Shown: positions 1-11,647, numbered from the stretch's first letter. The stretch: DNA of 64,000 bases from Pelodera strongyloides (GCA_036852015.1 JAANDG010000334.1:1-64000), one strand, 5' to 3'. Numbers and translations are program-made. The notes: generated from the sequence alone by a model not told the origin.

Positions 1-95
1 GAGAGAGTGAAATACAGAGTGAAAACAGACAGAGAAACACAGAGAGGGGAAAATAGAGAGAGAAAAATAGCGAGGGAAAGCAGAGAGGGAAGACT
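1..95. repeat. Purine-rich GA tract
   Basis: Degenerate GAGA/AGAGA simple sequence at the left edge of the window. The only reading frame through it is low-complexity and not credible as a gene. Positions 96-369 are unremarkable AT-rich DNA with no supported feature. Confidence 0.7.
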
Positions 96-369
96 CCTCT
101 CTCTGTACTCTATTTGTTTCTTTGCTATCTACAAATCCTGCATCTGTTCGATTTTTATTGCTCCATTTAAATCGCTTTACATAGTGCGGGTTAGTAAAAC
201 ATTGATTTCAGAAAATGAGGACGACTAATGCGATGCTGATTTTGTCCATAAATCGATATCGAAAAAATGGGATGGTATGATCAACTACAGAAGAAAGGCG
301 CGGCCATAGAAGGAGAAGGAGCAGTGAGGATCAAAGTTAATGTACGTTGATTTACTTATTCGAAAACTT

Positions 370-612
<243 letters not shown>

Positions 613-879
613 AATGCACACATACACACAGACATACACACACGTATTTGTATTTAACTTATGAACTGTGCTGAATGAAAACTATAGCCGTATTTGGGTT
701 CCACTTTCATTAGACTTCTTTTACTGTTGAACTTTCAGTTGCCTCTGGAATGCAAGCATGCTTCATTTCGTTTGTTCCCCAACTCCACGTAGAAAGGAGG
801 AAGCAGATCAACAAATCCTGTACGTTTCGTAATTGCATCACTTCATTGAAAGTAGTAGGAGTTTGAGGTTATGCATATT

Positions 880-2634
880 TTAAGGAGCATTGGAGCAGAT
901 TGACTTTTTTGGCATTGTTTGGACGTCGCATGGGTTTGAGGTTAGAAATATGTTGAGACTTGGGGTGCTCCCTTGTTCAACCCCGAGAACCGCCGCTTCT
1001 CGAGGAATTGGCACTGGAGCAGCTTTAGTTTTTCACATTGTTTGACAGTGAAGTTCATAATCGTTTGAGCTTAGAAAATGTTGAGACTTGGGGTGATCCC
1101 CTGTTCAACCCCGAGAACCGCCGCTTCTCGAGGAACTGGCATTGGAGCAGCTTGAGTTTTTCGCATTGTTTGACAGTGAAGTTCGTATTCGTTTGAGCTT
1201 AGAAATATGTTGAGACTTGGAGTGATCCCTTGTTCAACCCCGAGAACCGCCGCTTCTCGAGGAATTGGCATTGGAGCAGCTTGAGTTTTTCGCATTGTTT
1301 GACAGTGAAGTTCGTATTCGTTTGAGCTTAGAAATATGTTGAGACTTGGGGTGATCCCTTGTTCAACCCCGAGAACCGCCGCTTCTTGAGGAATTGGCTT
1401 GGAGCAGCTTGAGTTTTTCGCATTGCTTGACAGTGAAGTTTGCATTCGTTTGAGCTTAGAAATATGTTGAGACTTGTTTGACAGTGAAGTTCGTATTCGT
1501 TTGAGCTTAGAAATATGTTGAGACTTGGGGTGCTCCCTTGTTCAACCCCGAGAACCGCCGCTTCTCGAGGAATTGGCACTGGAGCAGCTTTAGTTTTTCA
1601 CATTGTTTGACAGTGAAGTTCATAATCGTTTGAGCTTAGAAAATGTTGAGACTTGGGGTGATCCCCTGTTCAACCCCGAGAACCGCCGCTTCTCGAGGAA
1701 CTGGCATTGGAGCAGCTTGAGTTTTTCGCATTGTTTGACAGTGAAGTTCGTATTCGTTTGAGCTTAGAAATATGTTGAGACTTGGAGTGATCCCTTGTTC
1801 AACCCCGAGAACCGCCGCTTTTCGAGGAATTGGCATTGGAGCAGCTTGAGTTTTTCGCATTGTTTGACAGTGAAGTTCGTATTCGTTTGAGCTTAGAAAT
1901 ATGTTGAGACTTGGGGTGATCCCTTGTTCAACCCCGAGAACCGCCGCTTCTTGAGGAATTGGCTTGGAGCAGCTTGAGTTTTTCGCATTGCTTGACAGTG
2001 AAGTTTGCATTCGTTTGAGCTTAGAAATATGTTGAGACTTGTTTGACAGTGAAGTTCGTATTCGTTTGAGCTTAGAAATATGTTGAGACTTGGGGTGATC
2101 CCTTGTTCAACCCCGAGAACCGCCGCTTCTCGAGGAATTGGCATTGGGGCAGCTTGAGTTTTTCGCATTGCTTGACAGTGAAGTTCGCATTCGTTTGTGC
2201 TTATAAATATGTTGAGACTTGTTTGACAGTGAAGTTCGTATTTGTTTGAGCTTAGAAATATGTTGAGACTTGGGGTGCTCCCTTGTTCAACCCCGAGAAC
2301 CGCCGCTTCCCGAGGAATTGGCATTGGAGCAGCTTGAGTTTTTCGCATTGTTTGAGGGTGAACGTCGCATGGGTTTGAGCTTAGAAATATGTTGAGACTT
2401 GGGGTGCTCCCTTGTTCAACCCCGAGAACCGCCGCTTCCCGAGGAATTGGCATCGGAGCAGCTTGAGTTTTTCGCATTGTTTGAGGGTGAACGTCGCATG
2501 GGTTTGAGCTTAGAAATATGTTGAGACTTGGGGTGCGCCCTTGTTCAATCCCGAGAACCGCCGCTTCCCGAGGAATTGGCATTGGAACAGCTTGAGTTTT
2601 TCGCATTGTTTGAGGGTGAACGTCGCATGGGTTT
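880..2634. repeat. Minisatellite array, left block, unit ~129 bp
   Basis: About 15 head-to-tail units. The anchor TTGAGACTTG recurs at 1081, 1210, 1339, 1467, 1518, 1646, 1775, 1904, 2032, 2083, 2212, 2263, 2392 and 2521. Full units are 128-129 bp; three are shortened to about 51 bp. A higher-order duplication of 565 bp is visible (953 matches 1518, 1081 matches 1646). 129 is divisible by three, so the minus strand stays open over many units, up to 237 codons at 1893-2606. The predicted peptide repeats the motif MRKTQAAPMPIPREAAVLG. I treat it as a satellite rather than a gene. The array continues after the retrotransposon at 6221. Confidence 0.95.
2625..2634. repeat. Left target-site duplication of the RTE element
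   Basis: GCATGGGTTT, repeated exactly at 6221-6230. An uninterrupted satellite unit at about 6740-6750 carries this sequence once, as expected of a pre-insertion site. Confidence 0.7.
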
Positions 2635-2671
2635 ACCTTACCTTACCTTGAATACCTTGAAGACCGTTATA

Positions 2672-3703
2672 TCAGCTGTTGGCTCGCCAACAGCGCAGGT
2701 CGCAACTACGCCATGAAGACCTGCATCTTGCGATGCGATTCCATGCACGTCCAAATGATTTAACCATCGGGTCTGCCCATCTCGTTGGCGGTCGCCCTTG
2801 AGGACGCTTGTAATCTCGGGGACGCCATTCTGTGACCCGAGTGGTCCATCGATTGTCATTTCTACGAATGACATGACCAGCCCATCGATGTTTCGAGCTG
2901 TATATCCTATCAATTATATCATCTACGCCGGACTTTTCTCGAAGTGTGACGTTTGACATACGATCCCGGAGGCGCGTGCCTACCATCTTACGCTCCATGG
3001 CTCTCTGGGTGACAAGTAAGGATTCTTCGTCTTTCTTTGTCGTGCACCAAGTTTCGGAAGCATAGGTCATGGCGGGCAGCACATGCGTGTTAAACACCTT
3101 GGCTTTCACTTCTTTTGACAGCTTCACATTGGTGAGTACATCTCGTAGCTTCCAGAAAGCCTTCCACCCAGACTGTTTACGCCGAGAGAGTTCGGCGGTG
3201 AGGCTGTTGCTGGGGTTAACCTCGCGTCCAAGGTAGACATACTTCCCGACCTTTTCGAGCGTGCTGTTGCCAATACGTATATCTGCACCGCCGTTTGGAC
3301 AATGATCGTTAGCCATCCACTGCGTCTTGCCTGGGTGGGCTTCAAGACCGATTAGCGACGTTACTCGAATTAGTTCGTCTAGGTTTTTCTGCAGTGTACA
3401 TGGGTCTTTGGCTATAAGAACCACATCGTCGGCAAACAGTAAGAACTGTAATGTTTCGCCGTCAATGTCATAACCACCGGACATGTTGGAGTCTCTCAAA
3501 GCACATCACAGAGAAGCAGAAAACAGAGTGGGTGAAATGACATCCCCTTGTTTGACTCCGCGCTCAACGGGCACCTTAACTGGTGTATGAAGGAGTTGGA
3601 TGTCCGTGGCGCACTGGTTATACAGCTCGTCTATCATAGACACGTAGCTTTCAGGCACTGCGTGATGTTTCAGAGCATTGAGGACCGCCTGCTTCTCAAC
3701 CAG
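2672..3703 (-). pseudogene. RTE reverse transcriptase palm and C-terminal region
   Basis: Coding resumes beyond the nested element with VEKQAVLNALKHH and continues to GVKQGDVISPTLF (to about 3506), shifts frame near 3500, then runs to 2672. FLLFADDVVLIA contains the catalytic FADD box. Further on, TYASETWCTTKK and the GHVIRR/GRPPTRW region are typical of the RTE C-terminus. The frame near 2672 runs into low-complexity sequence by the tail. Inactive because of the frameshifts and insertion. Confidence 0.85.
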
Positions 3704-4279
3704 GGCCGTTTTCACCAACATTTACTTCTGTCATAAATTTTTGACCATCAAAAAGGTACTTAGGTTAAGTAAATTTATGACTGAAGTACGCTGCCACACG
3801 CTTTTTGATGGATTTCACCAACATTTACTTTTTTTGAAGGAAAACGTTGGATAACAGTTAGATTACGTTTTAAAACGAATATGATACACATCTAAGTAAT
3901 TGCTAAAAGTTGTTTACCATGTAAACAAGAAATATATAAATAATCAAGCGTGTAATCACTTTATTAATATGTGAAATCTGATCCAAAAACTGAAATCATT
4001 GTCAATTAATGTTTACAAAACTTATTTACCATAAAAACCATACAATAATTAAACAAATTAAGTTAATTAGTCTTCATAAAGGAGAAAAAACTGAAGTACA
4101 GGCTTACTTTCACCTTTTTGGTGGAAGTACGCCTCCCGTGTTAAAAGCGTACTTCTGTCAAAAAGATACTTAACCTAAGTACCTTTTTGACAGAAGTAAA
4201 TGTTGGTGAAACCAGAAGTACCGCGCGCTTTTGACTGAAGTACCCTTTTTGACAGAAGTAAATGTTGGTGAAAACGGCC
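3704..4279. mobile_element. Nested inverted-repeat element (MITE-like), ~576 bp
   Basis: Terminal inverted repeats begin GGCCGTTTTCACCAACATTT and end in its reverse complement at 4279. Inside each arm are further copies of a motif with the core ACTTCTGTCAAAAAGGTACTT. The element interrupts the reverse transcriptase between KAFDS and VEKQAV, so it arrived after the RTE element. No transposase frame is present. The superfamily is not determined because no clean target-site duplication is visible. Confidence 0.75.
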
Positions 4280-5300
4280 TCCGAATCGAACGCCTTTTTG
4301 AAGTCGACAAACAACATACAGAGGGGTATCTTGTACTCCCTAGACCGCTCGATAACTTGACACACAGTGTGAATGTGGTCAATAGTCGAGTACCCGCCTC
4401 GAAAGCCTGCCTGCTCTCGTCTATTGCCTTCTTCCAGCCACTTGCTGATTCGGTTCAAGATAACGCGAGAAAACAGCTTTGACAGCTGTGACATCAACGC
4501 AATTGGACGATAGTTGTTTATGTCCTCTTTGCTTCCCTTCTTATGGATCAGGATGGTGTTACTACCTTTCCAGTTCTCAGGGACGATTTTCATTGAGAGG
4601 ATATTGTTGAACAACCTGCAAACCGCGGATAGAGCGGACTTCGGAGCGTACTTGAGGAGATCAATGGAAATGCCATCATTGCCAGGAGCCCTGTTATTAG
4701 GCATTCTCTTCAAAGCATGTTCAACCTCGCTCTCCATGAACTCCGGCACGTCCTCATTCACTTCAATGCCTGATTTCGGAACACGCTTCTTCGAAGCAAA
4801 GAGATCCCCATAGAAATCTTTGATGATATCGGCAATATCCTGGATCTTGGTCTTCAAAGTACCGTCTTTGTCCATCATGGCCACAGTTGCCTCCTTATGC
4901 AAGGAATAGCGTTGGCGTACTTTCTTTATGGACATAAGACGCTCGGGCCGCTTCGAGAGCTTTAACCTCGTTAAAGCTCTTATAGTCTGCTTCAACCATC
5001 TTTCGTAGGTCGCGGCTGAGGCTCTGTACGTTTTGACCCTGATGTAGCCTTCTTCGTCTCTCACGGATCATTTCAATGGTCTTCGACGTCAGTCTTTCTC
5101 TAGGATGAGCACGAATGACCGGCCTAGCCTCAGCTGATGCCCTCGCCAGTTCCCGGCTCAGTTCGGAGTACGACTGAGGTGAACCGTACCTCGACCAGTC
5201 CACTTGGTTCATTATAGCACGGGCTAGACCCGGATCAACGTCTCCACGCCTGGAGGTGCGCCTTCTGAACTTAACAGAACCAAAGTTGATGATGGACTTG
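4280..5300 (-). pseudogene. RTE linker and N-terminal part of reverse transcriptase
   Basis: Two overlapping frames (about 5300-4895, then 5064-4280) give one continuous RTE-type sequence with a frameshift near 5060. The reverse-transcriptase fingers are recognisable: NNRAPGNDGIS, then NNYRPIALMSQLSKLFSRVI, EQAGFRGGYSTIDHIH, and VDFKKAFDS containing the first catalytic Asp. Coding stops just after KAFDS, exactly where the nested inverted-repeat element begins. Confidence 0.85.
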
Positions 5301-6131
5301 ACCAAGGCGGTGATCTGAACTTGAGCCGCACCAGCTTCTACCGACGATCTTACAGTCAACGACCCGATGGGCGTCGTTGCAAAGGACATAGTCCAGCTGT
5401 TTCTTTGCACCTTGCGGGCTCTGCCACGTCCAAAGTCTACGCTTTCGTTGTTGGAACATGGTGTTCAACACGTACATGCACTGACTTTCCGCAAAATCTG
5501 CTAGCCGTTGACCACGGTCATTACGGGTGTCTGCAGCGTAGTGCCCAACGTACGTCTCCCCATCGTCCCTGGGACCGATGGACGCGTTGAAGTCACCGAC
5601 GACAAGCTTGACATGTGCACGACTGTTCGTCAGTTCTCGCTCAATGTCATCATAAAGCTCCTCCACGACCTCGTCGTCATACTCGCTGGTGGGAGCGTAC
5701 ACGTTAACAACGGTGAATGTCACCCGTTTCACTTGGCCATGAAGGACCGCCACACGCGGGCTGACTGCTCTCATATCGCTGACATATGGCAGGTATTCTG
5801 GGGGGACTATGAAGCCCACACCGCCAGACCTCGACCTCTCCTCTCTGGCTCCAATGAGCACACGGTGGCCACTGTGCCAGGTCTTGCACTTGCTCTCCTT
5901 GGACCGCGTCTCTTGGATAGCAACGATGCCAGCGTTCACATTATCGAGCTCGCCGATCAACTGATCGACATCAGCGTCATTGTGCAGCGTCCGGGCGTTA
6001 AACGTAGATATATGAAAATAGGAAAAATTATGTTTCCCTACGGCCGTGAGATTGCTATAGCACCCCTGCCTTGCGGCGCACGGAACTCGGGGTCTTTGCT
6101 GATTTGACTTTGACATAGTTGGTTTTGGCAA
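5271..6131 (-). pseudogene. RTE APE-like endonuclease domain
   Basis: The frame carries the order of apurinic-endonuclease motifs expected of non-LTR elements: an N-containing STFNARTL near the start, the metal-binding Glu in AIQETRSKE, VVGDFNASIG, and the terminal SSSDHR. This domain nicks target DNA to prime reverse transcription. The reading frame is lost after SSSDHR and coding similarity resumes in another frame from about 5300, so the protein is frameshifted. The start near 6131 is only the first Met of the open stretch. Confidence 0.85.
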
Positions 6132-6220
6132 TACGTCCTGCGGGTGCCAATCTTCTCGCAGGACGCCCGCTCATTTCGCCGGCATTACCCGTTTCACCCC
6201 TACGGTGCGTTGAACCATGA

Positions 6221-6230
6221 GCATGGGTTT
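6221..6230. repeat. Right target-site duplication of the RTE element
   Basis: Direct copy of 2625-2634 abutting the 5' end of the minus-strand element. The minisatellite resumes immediately. Confidence 0.7.
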
Positions 6231-7795
6231 AAGCGTAGAGATATGTTGAGACTTGGGGTGCGCCCTTGTTCAACCCCGAGAACCGCCGCTTCCCGAGGAA
6301 TTGGCATTGGAGCACCTTGAGGTTTTCGCATTGTTTGACGGGTGGGTGAACTTCGTATTTGTTTGAGCTTAGAAATATGTTGAGACTTGGGGTGCTCCCT
6401 TGTTCAACCCCGATAACCGCCGCTTCCCGAGGAATTGGCATTGGAGCAGCTTGAGTTTTTAGCATTGTTTGAGGGTGAACGTCGCATGGGTTTGAGCTTA
6501 TAAATATGTTGAGACTTGGGGTGCGCCCTTGTTCAACCCCGAGAACCGCCGCTTCCCGAGGAATTGGCATTGGAGCAGCTTGAGTTTTTCGCATTGTTTG
6601 AGGGTGAACGTCTCATGGGTTTGAGCTTAGAAATATGTTGAGACTTGGGGTGCCCCCTTGTTCAACCCCGAGAACCGCCGCTTCCCGAGGAATTGGCATT
6701 GGAGCAGCTTGAGTTTTTCGCATTGTTTGAGGTTGAACGTCGCATGGGTTTAAGCGTAGAGATATGTTGAGACTTGGGGTGCGCCCTTGTTCAACCCCGA
6801 GAACCGCCGCTTCCCGAGGAATTGGCATTGGAGCACCTTGAGTTTTTCGCATTGTTTGACGGGTGGGTGAACTTCGTATTTGTTTGAGCTTAGAAATATG
6901 TTGAGACTTGGGGTGCTCCCTTGTTCAACCCCGATAACCGCCGCTTCCCGAGGAATTGGCATTGGAGCAGCTTGAGTTTTTAGCATTGTTTGAGGGTGAA
7001 CGTCGCATGGGTTTGAGCTTATAAATATGTTGAGACTTGGGGTGCGCCCTTGTTCAACCCCGAGAACCGCCGCTTCCCGAGGAATTGGCATTGGAGCAGC
7101 TTGAGTTTTTCGCATTGTTTGACGGGTGGGTGAACTTCGTATTTGTTTGAGCTTAGAAATATGTTGAGACTTGGGGTGCTTGGGGTGTCTTCAACCCCGA
7201 GAACCGCCGCTTCCCGAGGAATTGGCATTGGAGCAGCTTGAGTTTTTCGCATTGTTTGACGGGTGGGTGAACGTCGCATGGGTTTGAGCTTAGAAATATG
7301 TTGAGACTTGGGGTGTCTTCAACCCCGAGAACCGCCGCTTCCCGAGGAATTGGCATTGGAGCAGCTTGAGTTTTTCGCATTGTTTGACGGGTGGGTGAAC
7401 TTCGTATTTGTTTGAGCTTAGAAATATGTTGAGACTTGGGGTGCTCCCTTGTTCAACCCCGAGAACCGCCGCTTCCCGAGGAATTGGCATTGGAGCAGCT
7501 TGAGTTTTTCGCACTGTTTGAGGGTGAACGTCGCATGGGTTTGAGGTTAGAAATATGTTGAGACTTGGGGTACGCCCTTGTTCAACCCCGAGAACCGCCG
7601 CTTCCCGAGGAATTGGCATTGGAGCAGCTTGAGTTTTTCGCATTGCTTGACAGTGAAGTTTGCATTCGTCTGAGCTTAGAAATATGTTGAGACTTGGGGT
7701 GCTCCCTTGTTCAACCCCGAGAACCGCCGCTTCCCGAGGAATTGGCATTGGAGCAGCTTGAGATTTCGCATTGTTTGAGGGTGTACGTTGACAGG
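6231..7795. repeat. Minisatellite array, right block
   Basis: Continuation of the ~129 bp satellite. A higher-order duplication of 521 bp is visible (segment at 6229 matches 6750). Some units carry an extra GGGTGGGTGAAC variant and some have a deletion that leaves TTGGGGTGTCTTCAACCC. Open minus-strand frames again cover several units. The array ends near 7795 in a degenerate unit. Confidence 0.93.
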
Positions 7796-9837
7796 CGAGA
7801 TGCATCTGAGATTTAGTTATTATGTTTGATAGAGAGCGAGAGTTAGTACTTTACCGTTTTTGTTCTGCTGTTCTTTGTTTTCAGTGATTTCGTTGGACGA
7901 TGAGACCTCGATGCATCTTCTCGACGCAAGATCCCATCCCGTTTGTCGCCAATGAAGAATCCCACCTGCTGCTGCATATATTTGGTTAGTGTGCACCATT
8001 ATTTGATTTTATGAAAATTTCTTTGCAACACTGAGTGACACGTTTAATAGTTTACTTCCAAGTGTGTGGGTTGAACAGAAAGCTCAAAAAGAGCTCTGAA
8101 GTATTTTCTGAAATAAATTTCACGAGTGCATCAGCTTTTTATAGTTATTAAATAGTTACGTAGTTGTTTAGAGTTGTTGATTGTATTTCGTGGTTTGTTT
8201 GTTGTTTTGTGGGAGTGGCTTACTATGTCTGAAACCTCCGAGCTCTTGCAACGAAAGTGTTGCAAGAGTCAGTTGTTGTTTGACACGGTCATTGAGGAAG
8301 GACCTAAAGGTTAGTCCCATTAGTTTTTAGTTAATAAACATATTTTATTAATGTTTAGTTGGTTATATTCTTAAGATAGAAACACAGCAACATAGGCTGG
8401 GGAAATAGAACCTACGCCCCAACTTATATGGCGACCATGCGGTAGATGTTTTCGTGGAAGACATTAGTAATTTATATAACATTTATTTAGTTAGAAAACT
8501 AATTTTAGTGATTCGCTAATTAATTAATATATGATTTACATTGTTAAATATGGTTTGCGATGTTTCATAAAATAATAGATAGAATACAGACCGAAACGAG
8601 TGCACGCGTGATTGGTCTGTTGTAATTTAATTTGTTTGAAATTCATTCGAATTAATTAAGGATATATATTTCACGTGACCATAATAAAGAAATGTAAGTT
8701 ATGCAGATTAAAGTAAATGTTGAAAGAATGGAAACTTACCTTGCTGGTTAAAATGAAAGAGATAGAGAGAGGTCACCTTGTGTTGCCCATTTTTGGAGTA
8801 CCTATTGTTGTTATTTATTGAAGTGGAAATGCAAAAAGATCCATTTTATGGCAGTGTTTCCGGCCAAACACTATGCGAATAATTATATAATGAGGAAGGT
8901 TTTGAGCAAGCTTGCATGATAAAGTAATGAGACCTCTCCGTAGTCCGTACTCCACCATAGGACGCATATCCTTGAAAATTGGGCCGGTTACTTAGGGGAC
9001 GCCTTAAGTAAATGATTGAGTAATGAAATATGTTAATGAATGATAAAGCCTGGGCATGTTTTGTTAAAGAAATAAACCAGAGAGTACTCCGGGTAAGTTC
9101 GTATGGTCATGAGTATATTTTAAATAAGAAAAACTTTATTATCTATGCTTTTATTTGGAACATCACATATGTTTTCTGATCGTATTTTTGATACAAAGCA
9201 AAAAGAGTAATCAATCACTTGTAGGTGTAAACATTCATTGGGTTAACGAGATTGCCTGCAGCAATGATAAATGATTGTCAGTGTAAACAAGTGAAGCAAG
9301 TGACCACTATTCACGTTGTTTTAGCAAGATTAGCCTAGGTGAAGTGACCATATGGTAATATTTCGTCAATGATTGGTAATATTTCGTAAAAAAATCTTGT
9401 GATTCTGAAGCTAAGAATATCCTAATCATGAGTTAGAATTGTTCCGGAATATTGTGAAACGACTATTTGTGAATAATGAAATAGTCTTCGAAAAAAATAA
9501 GGTAATAAATTATATTGCTAATTTTAGAAGTTATGTTTTGAAATCTAGGTAGGTACCGCCCATATACCGTAGTGTCCTACTTCCTCAAGTATATATATCC
9601 TCTCCGCTGCCTGACTTTTACTAGTTCATCGGTTACTTTTCTAATTTGTTTCACTATTAGAAACATATTTTTAGTTCGAATGAGCAATATTGTGATATAT
9701 AGGTGATATTGACATACTAATAGGCATAATTGCAGATAATTCGGTATTATTTAAGATACCGACATATCAAGTTAACCTATCTCCACATATATTAAGGTTA
9801 GTTTCTTAAATTATTGTTGTTGTTTTGTGTATTTCTT
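7796..9837. other. Non-coding stretch upstream of the Gag-envelope ORF
   Basis: No supported gene. Two weak signals are worth recording. First, an 85 bp open stretch beginning ATG at 8225 ends at a donor-like AAAG|GTTAGT (8309) and could be an isolated first exon. Second, TGGCGACCATGCGG at 8429-8442 starts TGG like the primer-binding sites next to long terminal repeats. No matching direct repeat is visible downstream of 11421, so a complete LTR element is not demonstrated. A TATA-rich segment (TATATATATCC, about 9590-9600) lies 240 bp before the ORF. Confidence 0.4.
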
Positions 9838-11421
9838 ATGGATCACATTGCTAACCTCACAATCAGATTATCTGCTCTAATTGATAAAGCACCACCTGTC
9901 TATTTTGAAGGTAATGCAGGTGAAGATTCTTCTGAATTCCTTAATAAGATCTATGTTATTTTGAATGCACTTGATGTGAGTGAGAGAGAGGCCATCAGGT
10001 TGTTCCCATTGTTTTTGAAAGGCCGTGCCCTCGATAAATATTTGTCATTACCACAAGAAATTCGTCAAGGGGATAAGTTCGAAGATTTTTTGTATACATT
10101 TTCAGCCTCATTGCACGATTTAGCTCATATTGAGAGAGCGCGTGACCTTCTCGAAAAGGTAATGAGAATGAAAAATGAAACTTTTCGGGATTTTGCTAAG
10201 CGAATCAAAGGTCTTGTTCGTGCCGCTCATCCACATTTACAAGAATCAGAGGTGGAAATTGAAACACGAACATGTTTCATAACGAAATTACCAACAAAGA
10301 TCAAGGCTAATGTTCGACGTCAAGCTCCAACGACGCTTGAACAAGCCATTCGAAATGCTGAAAGGGAGGAACTTTTGCTTGATGAGGAAAATGATACAAT
10401 TTCAGCAATTACGGAAAAGGTCGCAGCGGTAGCACTTGAGTCTAAAGTAAGTGCATTAGAACAGAAGGTGAATGAGGTTGAACGAAACACTTTTAATCAA
10501 TTTAGTAGAGGACGTGGTATAATGACTAGGCGAGGAAATCGTTTTCCTCCATGGAGACCGTGGAGATACGATTTTCGTGGTAATACTCCTAGTCGTGGAA
10601 ATACTGGATTCAGAGGTATGAGAGGTTCATCTTTTCGAGGGGTTTCACGTGGAATGCGTGGGTATCCTCGAAATAGTTTTAGACGACAAAATAATGAAAT
10701 ATTTTCTCTTCGCAACGCTGAATCTGATATTAATCAAACTCCGAGTTCTTCGTCTACGTCTTATGTAAATAACTTGTCCGGTACAAAACAGTTTCTATTT
10801 TTGTCTACTCTGATTTGTTTATTTGGAATAACCTCTTCGAAACTGACACATCTAAATGATTGTTCAGTTACGACGAATCTTCAAACTATTCTACCTCCTG
10901 TGCCACCAGTTTGTGAGATAAACTGGAATCCAAGACAAGTCAATATTGATTTGCTTCGGAAAAAATGGCACGTACATCAGGTTCCTGGTTTTGCCTGTAC
11001 GCAAAGTAAATATGAAATTTGCACTGAAGGATTTCTTAAAGTGTTCAGAAGGGATTCAATTAAAAAACTAGAACCAGATAGTATTCCTGCAGAACAGTGT
11101 CGAAAGGCAGAGAATACTACATTTATTGATGGATACATTCTAAAACTGTCTGTGAATTCTAATAAGTATAACACTGAATTAAATGTCGTCACTTCGGTGC
11201 CATGGTTTGGAATAAACTGTGTAGAAAGAAAACAATATTCGTTGGAATACGGATATGTTTTTACAAGCGATGGAACAACAGTAATGTCGAATCTTGGAAG
11301 TATGGAAGGATGTGTAACGGAAAGGAAAACCACTATTGTATTCACTCCTTTCCATATTTCGGGTACGTGTTTCTATGATCAGTTGAAAAGTGTCCATACA
11401 GCAACGATATTAGTAGTATAA
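9838..11421 (+). CDS. Retrotransposon Gag fused to a viral-envelope-like ectodomain
   Basis: A single uninterrupted ORF of 527 codons from the ATG at 9838 (an ATG at 9814 would add eight residues). Numbering from 9814: residues ~25-190 are a helical Gag/capsid region of the Ty3-gypsy retrotransposon_gag type (FEGNAGEDSSEFLNKI; RARDLLEKVMRMKNETFRDF). Residues ~195-225 are a predicted coiled coil. Residues ~230-292 are RGG/RG-rich and replace a zinc knuckle as nucleic-acid-binding tail. Residues ~325-341 are a hydrophobic signal-like segment. The rest is a Cys-rich ectodomain with N-glycosylation sites. The spacing G-x-x-C, C, then P-x(3)-Q-C in this part recalls the N-terminal region of class III glycoproteins of negative-strand RNA viruses. 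No protease, reverse transcriptase or integrase follows, and no C-terminal membrane anchor is seen, so the envelope part looks truncated. It may be an inactive or domesticated remnant. Confidence 0.65.
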   Translation: MDHIANLTIRLSALIDKAPPVYFEGNAGEDSSEFLNKIYVILNALDVSEREAIRLFPLFLKGRALDKYLSLPQEIRQGDKFEDFLYTFSASLHDLAHIERARDLLEKVMRMKNETFRDFAKRIKGLVRAAHPHLQESEVEIETRTCFITKLPTKIKANVRRQAPTTLEQAIRNAEREELLLDEENDTISAITEKVAAVALESKVSALEQKVNEVERNTFNQFSRGRGIMTRRGNRFPPWRPWRYDFRGNTPSRGNTGFRGMRGSSFRGVSRGMRGYPRNSFRRQNNEIFSLRNAESDINQTPSSSSTSYVNNLSGTKQFLFLSTLICLFGITSSKLTHLNDCSVTTNLQTILPPVPPVCEINWNPRQVNIDLLRKKWHVHQVPGFACTQSKYEICTEGFLKVFRRDSIKKLEPDSIPAEQCRKAENTTFIDGYILKLSVNSNKYNTELNVVTSVPWFGINCVERKQYSLEYGYVFTSDGTTVMSNLGSMEGCVTERKTTIVFTPFHISGTCFYDQLKSVHTATILVV

Positions 11422-11647
11422 GAACAGTTGCTGCTAACGCACCCTTTCACCCATTGTCCAAATTCCTACATTTCAGTCATTTTTTGAATGAAATGATTCC
11501 TATTTTATTCAATATTCACACGATTTTCAGCAATTTGGGGAAATGGGTGTTTTGCGCCAAAGAGGGTAACACCCAAAAATAGGGTGGTTTTCAATTTTTG
11601 TCATTTTTGAGCATATTTAGTGTATTTTTGATTGTTTATTGTTCTTA
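11422..11647 (+). other. AT-rich stretch after the Gag-envelope ORF
   Basis: I see no gene, no poly-A-tailed end and no long terminal repeat here. This argues against an intact LTR element ending at this point. Confidence 0.4.

Larger units (their letters stand above)
2635..6220 (-). mobile_element. RTE-like non-LTR retrotransposon, degenerate
   Basis: The element runs right to left and encodes an APE-type endonuclease followed by a reverse transcriptase, the RTE-clade order. Its 3' end on the left is a short tandem tail (ACCTTACCTTACCTTG on the plus strand, a TAAGG-type repeat), typical of RTE elements. Both flanks carry the 10 bp sequence GCATGGGTTT (2625-2634 and 6221-6230), read as the target-site duplication. 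It inserted into the minisatellite. The coding region is broken by several frameshifts and by a nested inverted-repeat element (3704-4279), so this copy is not autonomous. Confidence 0.85.

Noticed and set aside
880..7795. Minisatellite resembling a CRISPR array because of regular spacing
   Set aside because: The whole unit is repeated with no unique spacers, and the context is eukaryotic.
8429..11500. A complete LTR retrotransposon from the primer-binding-site-like word to the end of the envelope ORF
   Set aside because: No matching direct repeats flank the ORF, no pol is present, and the leader would be 1.4 kb.
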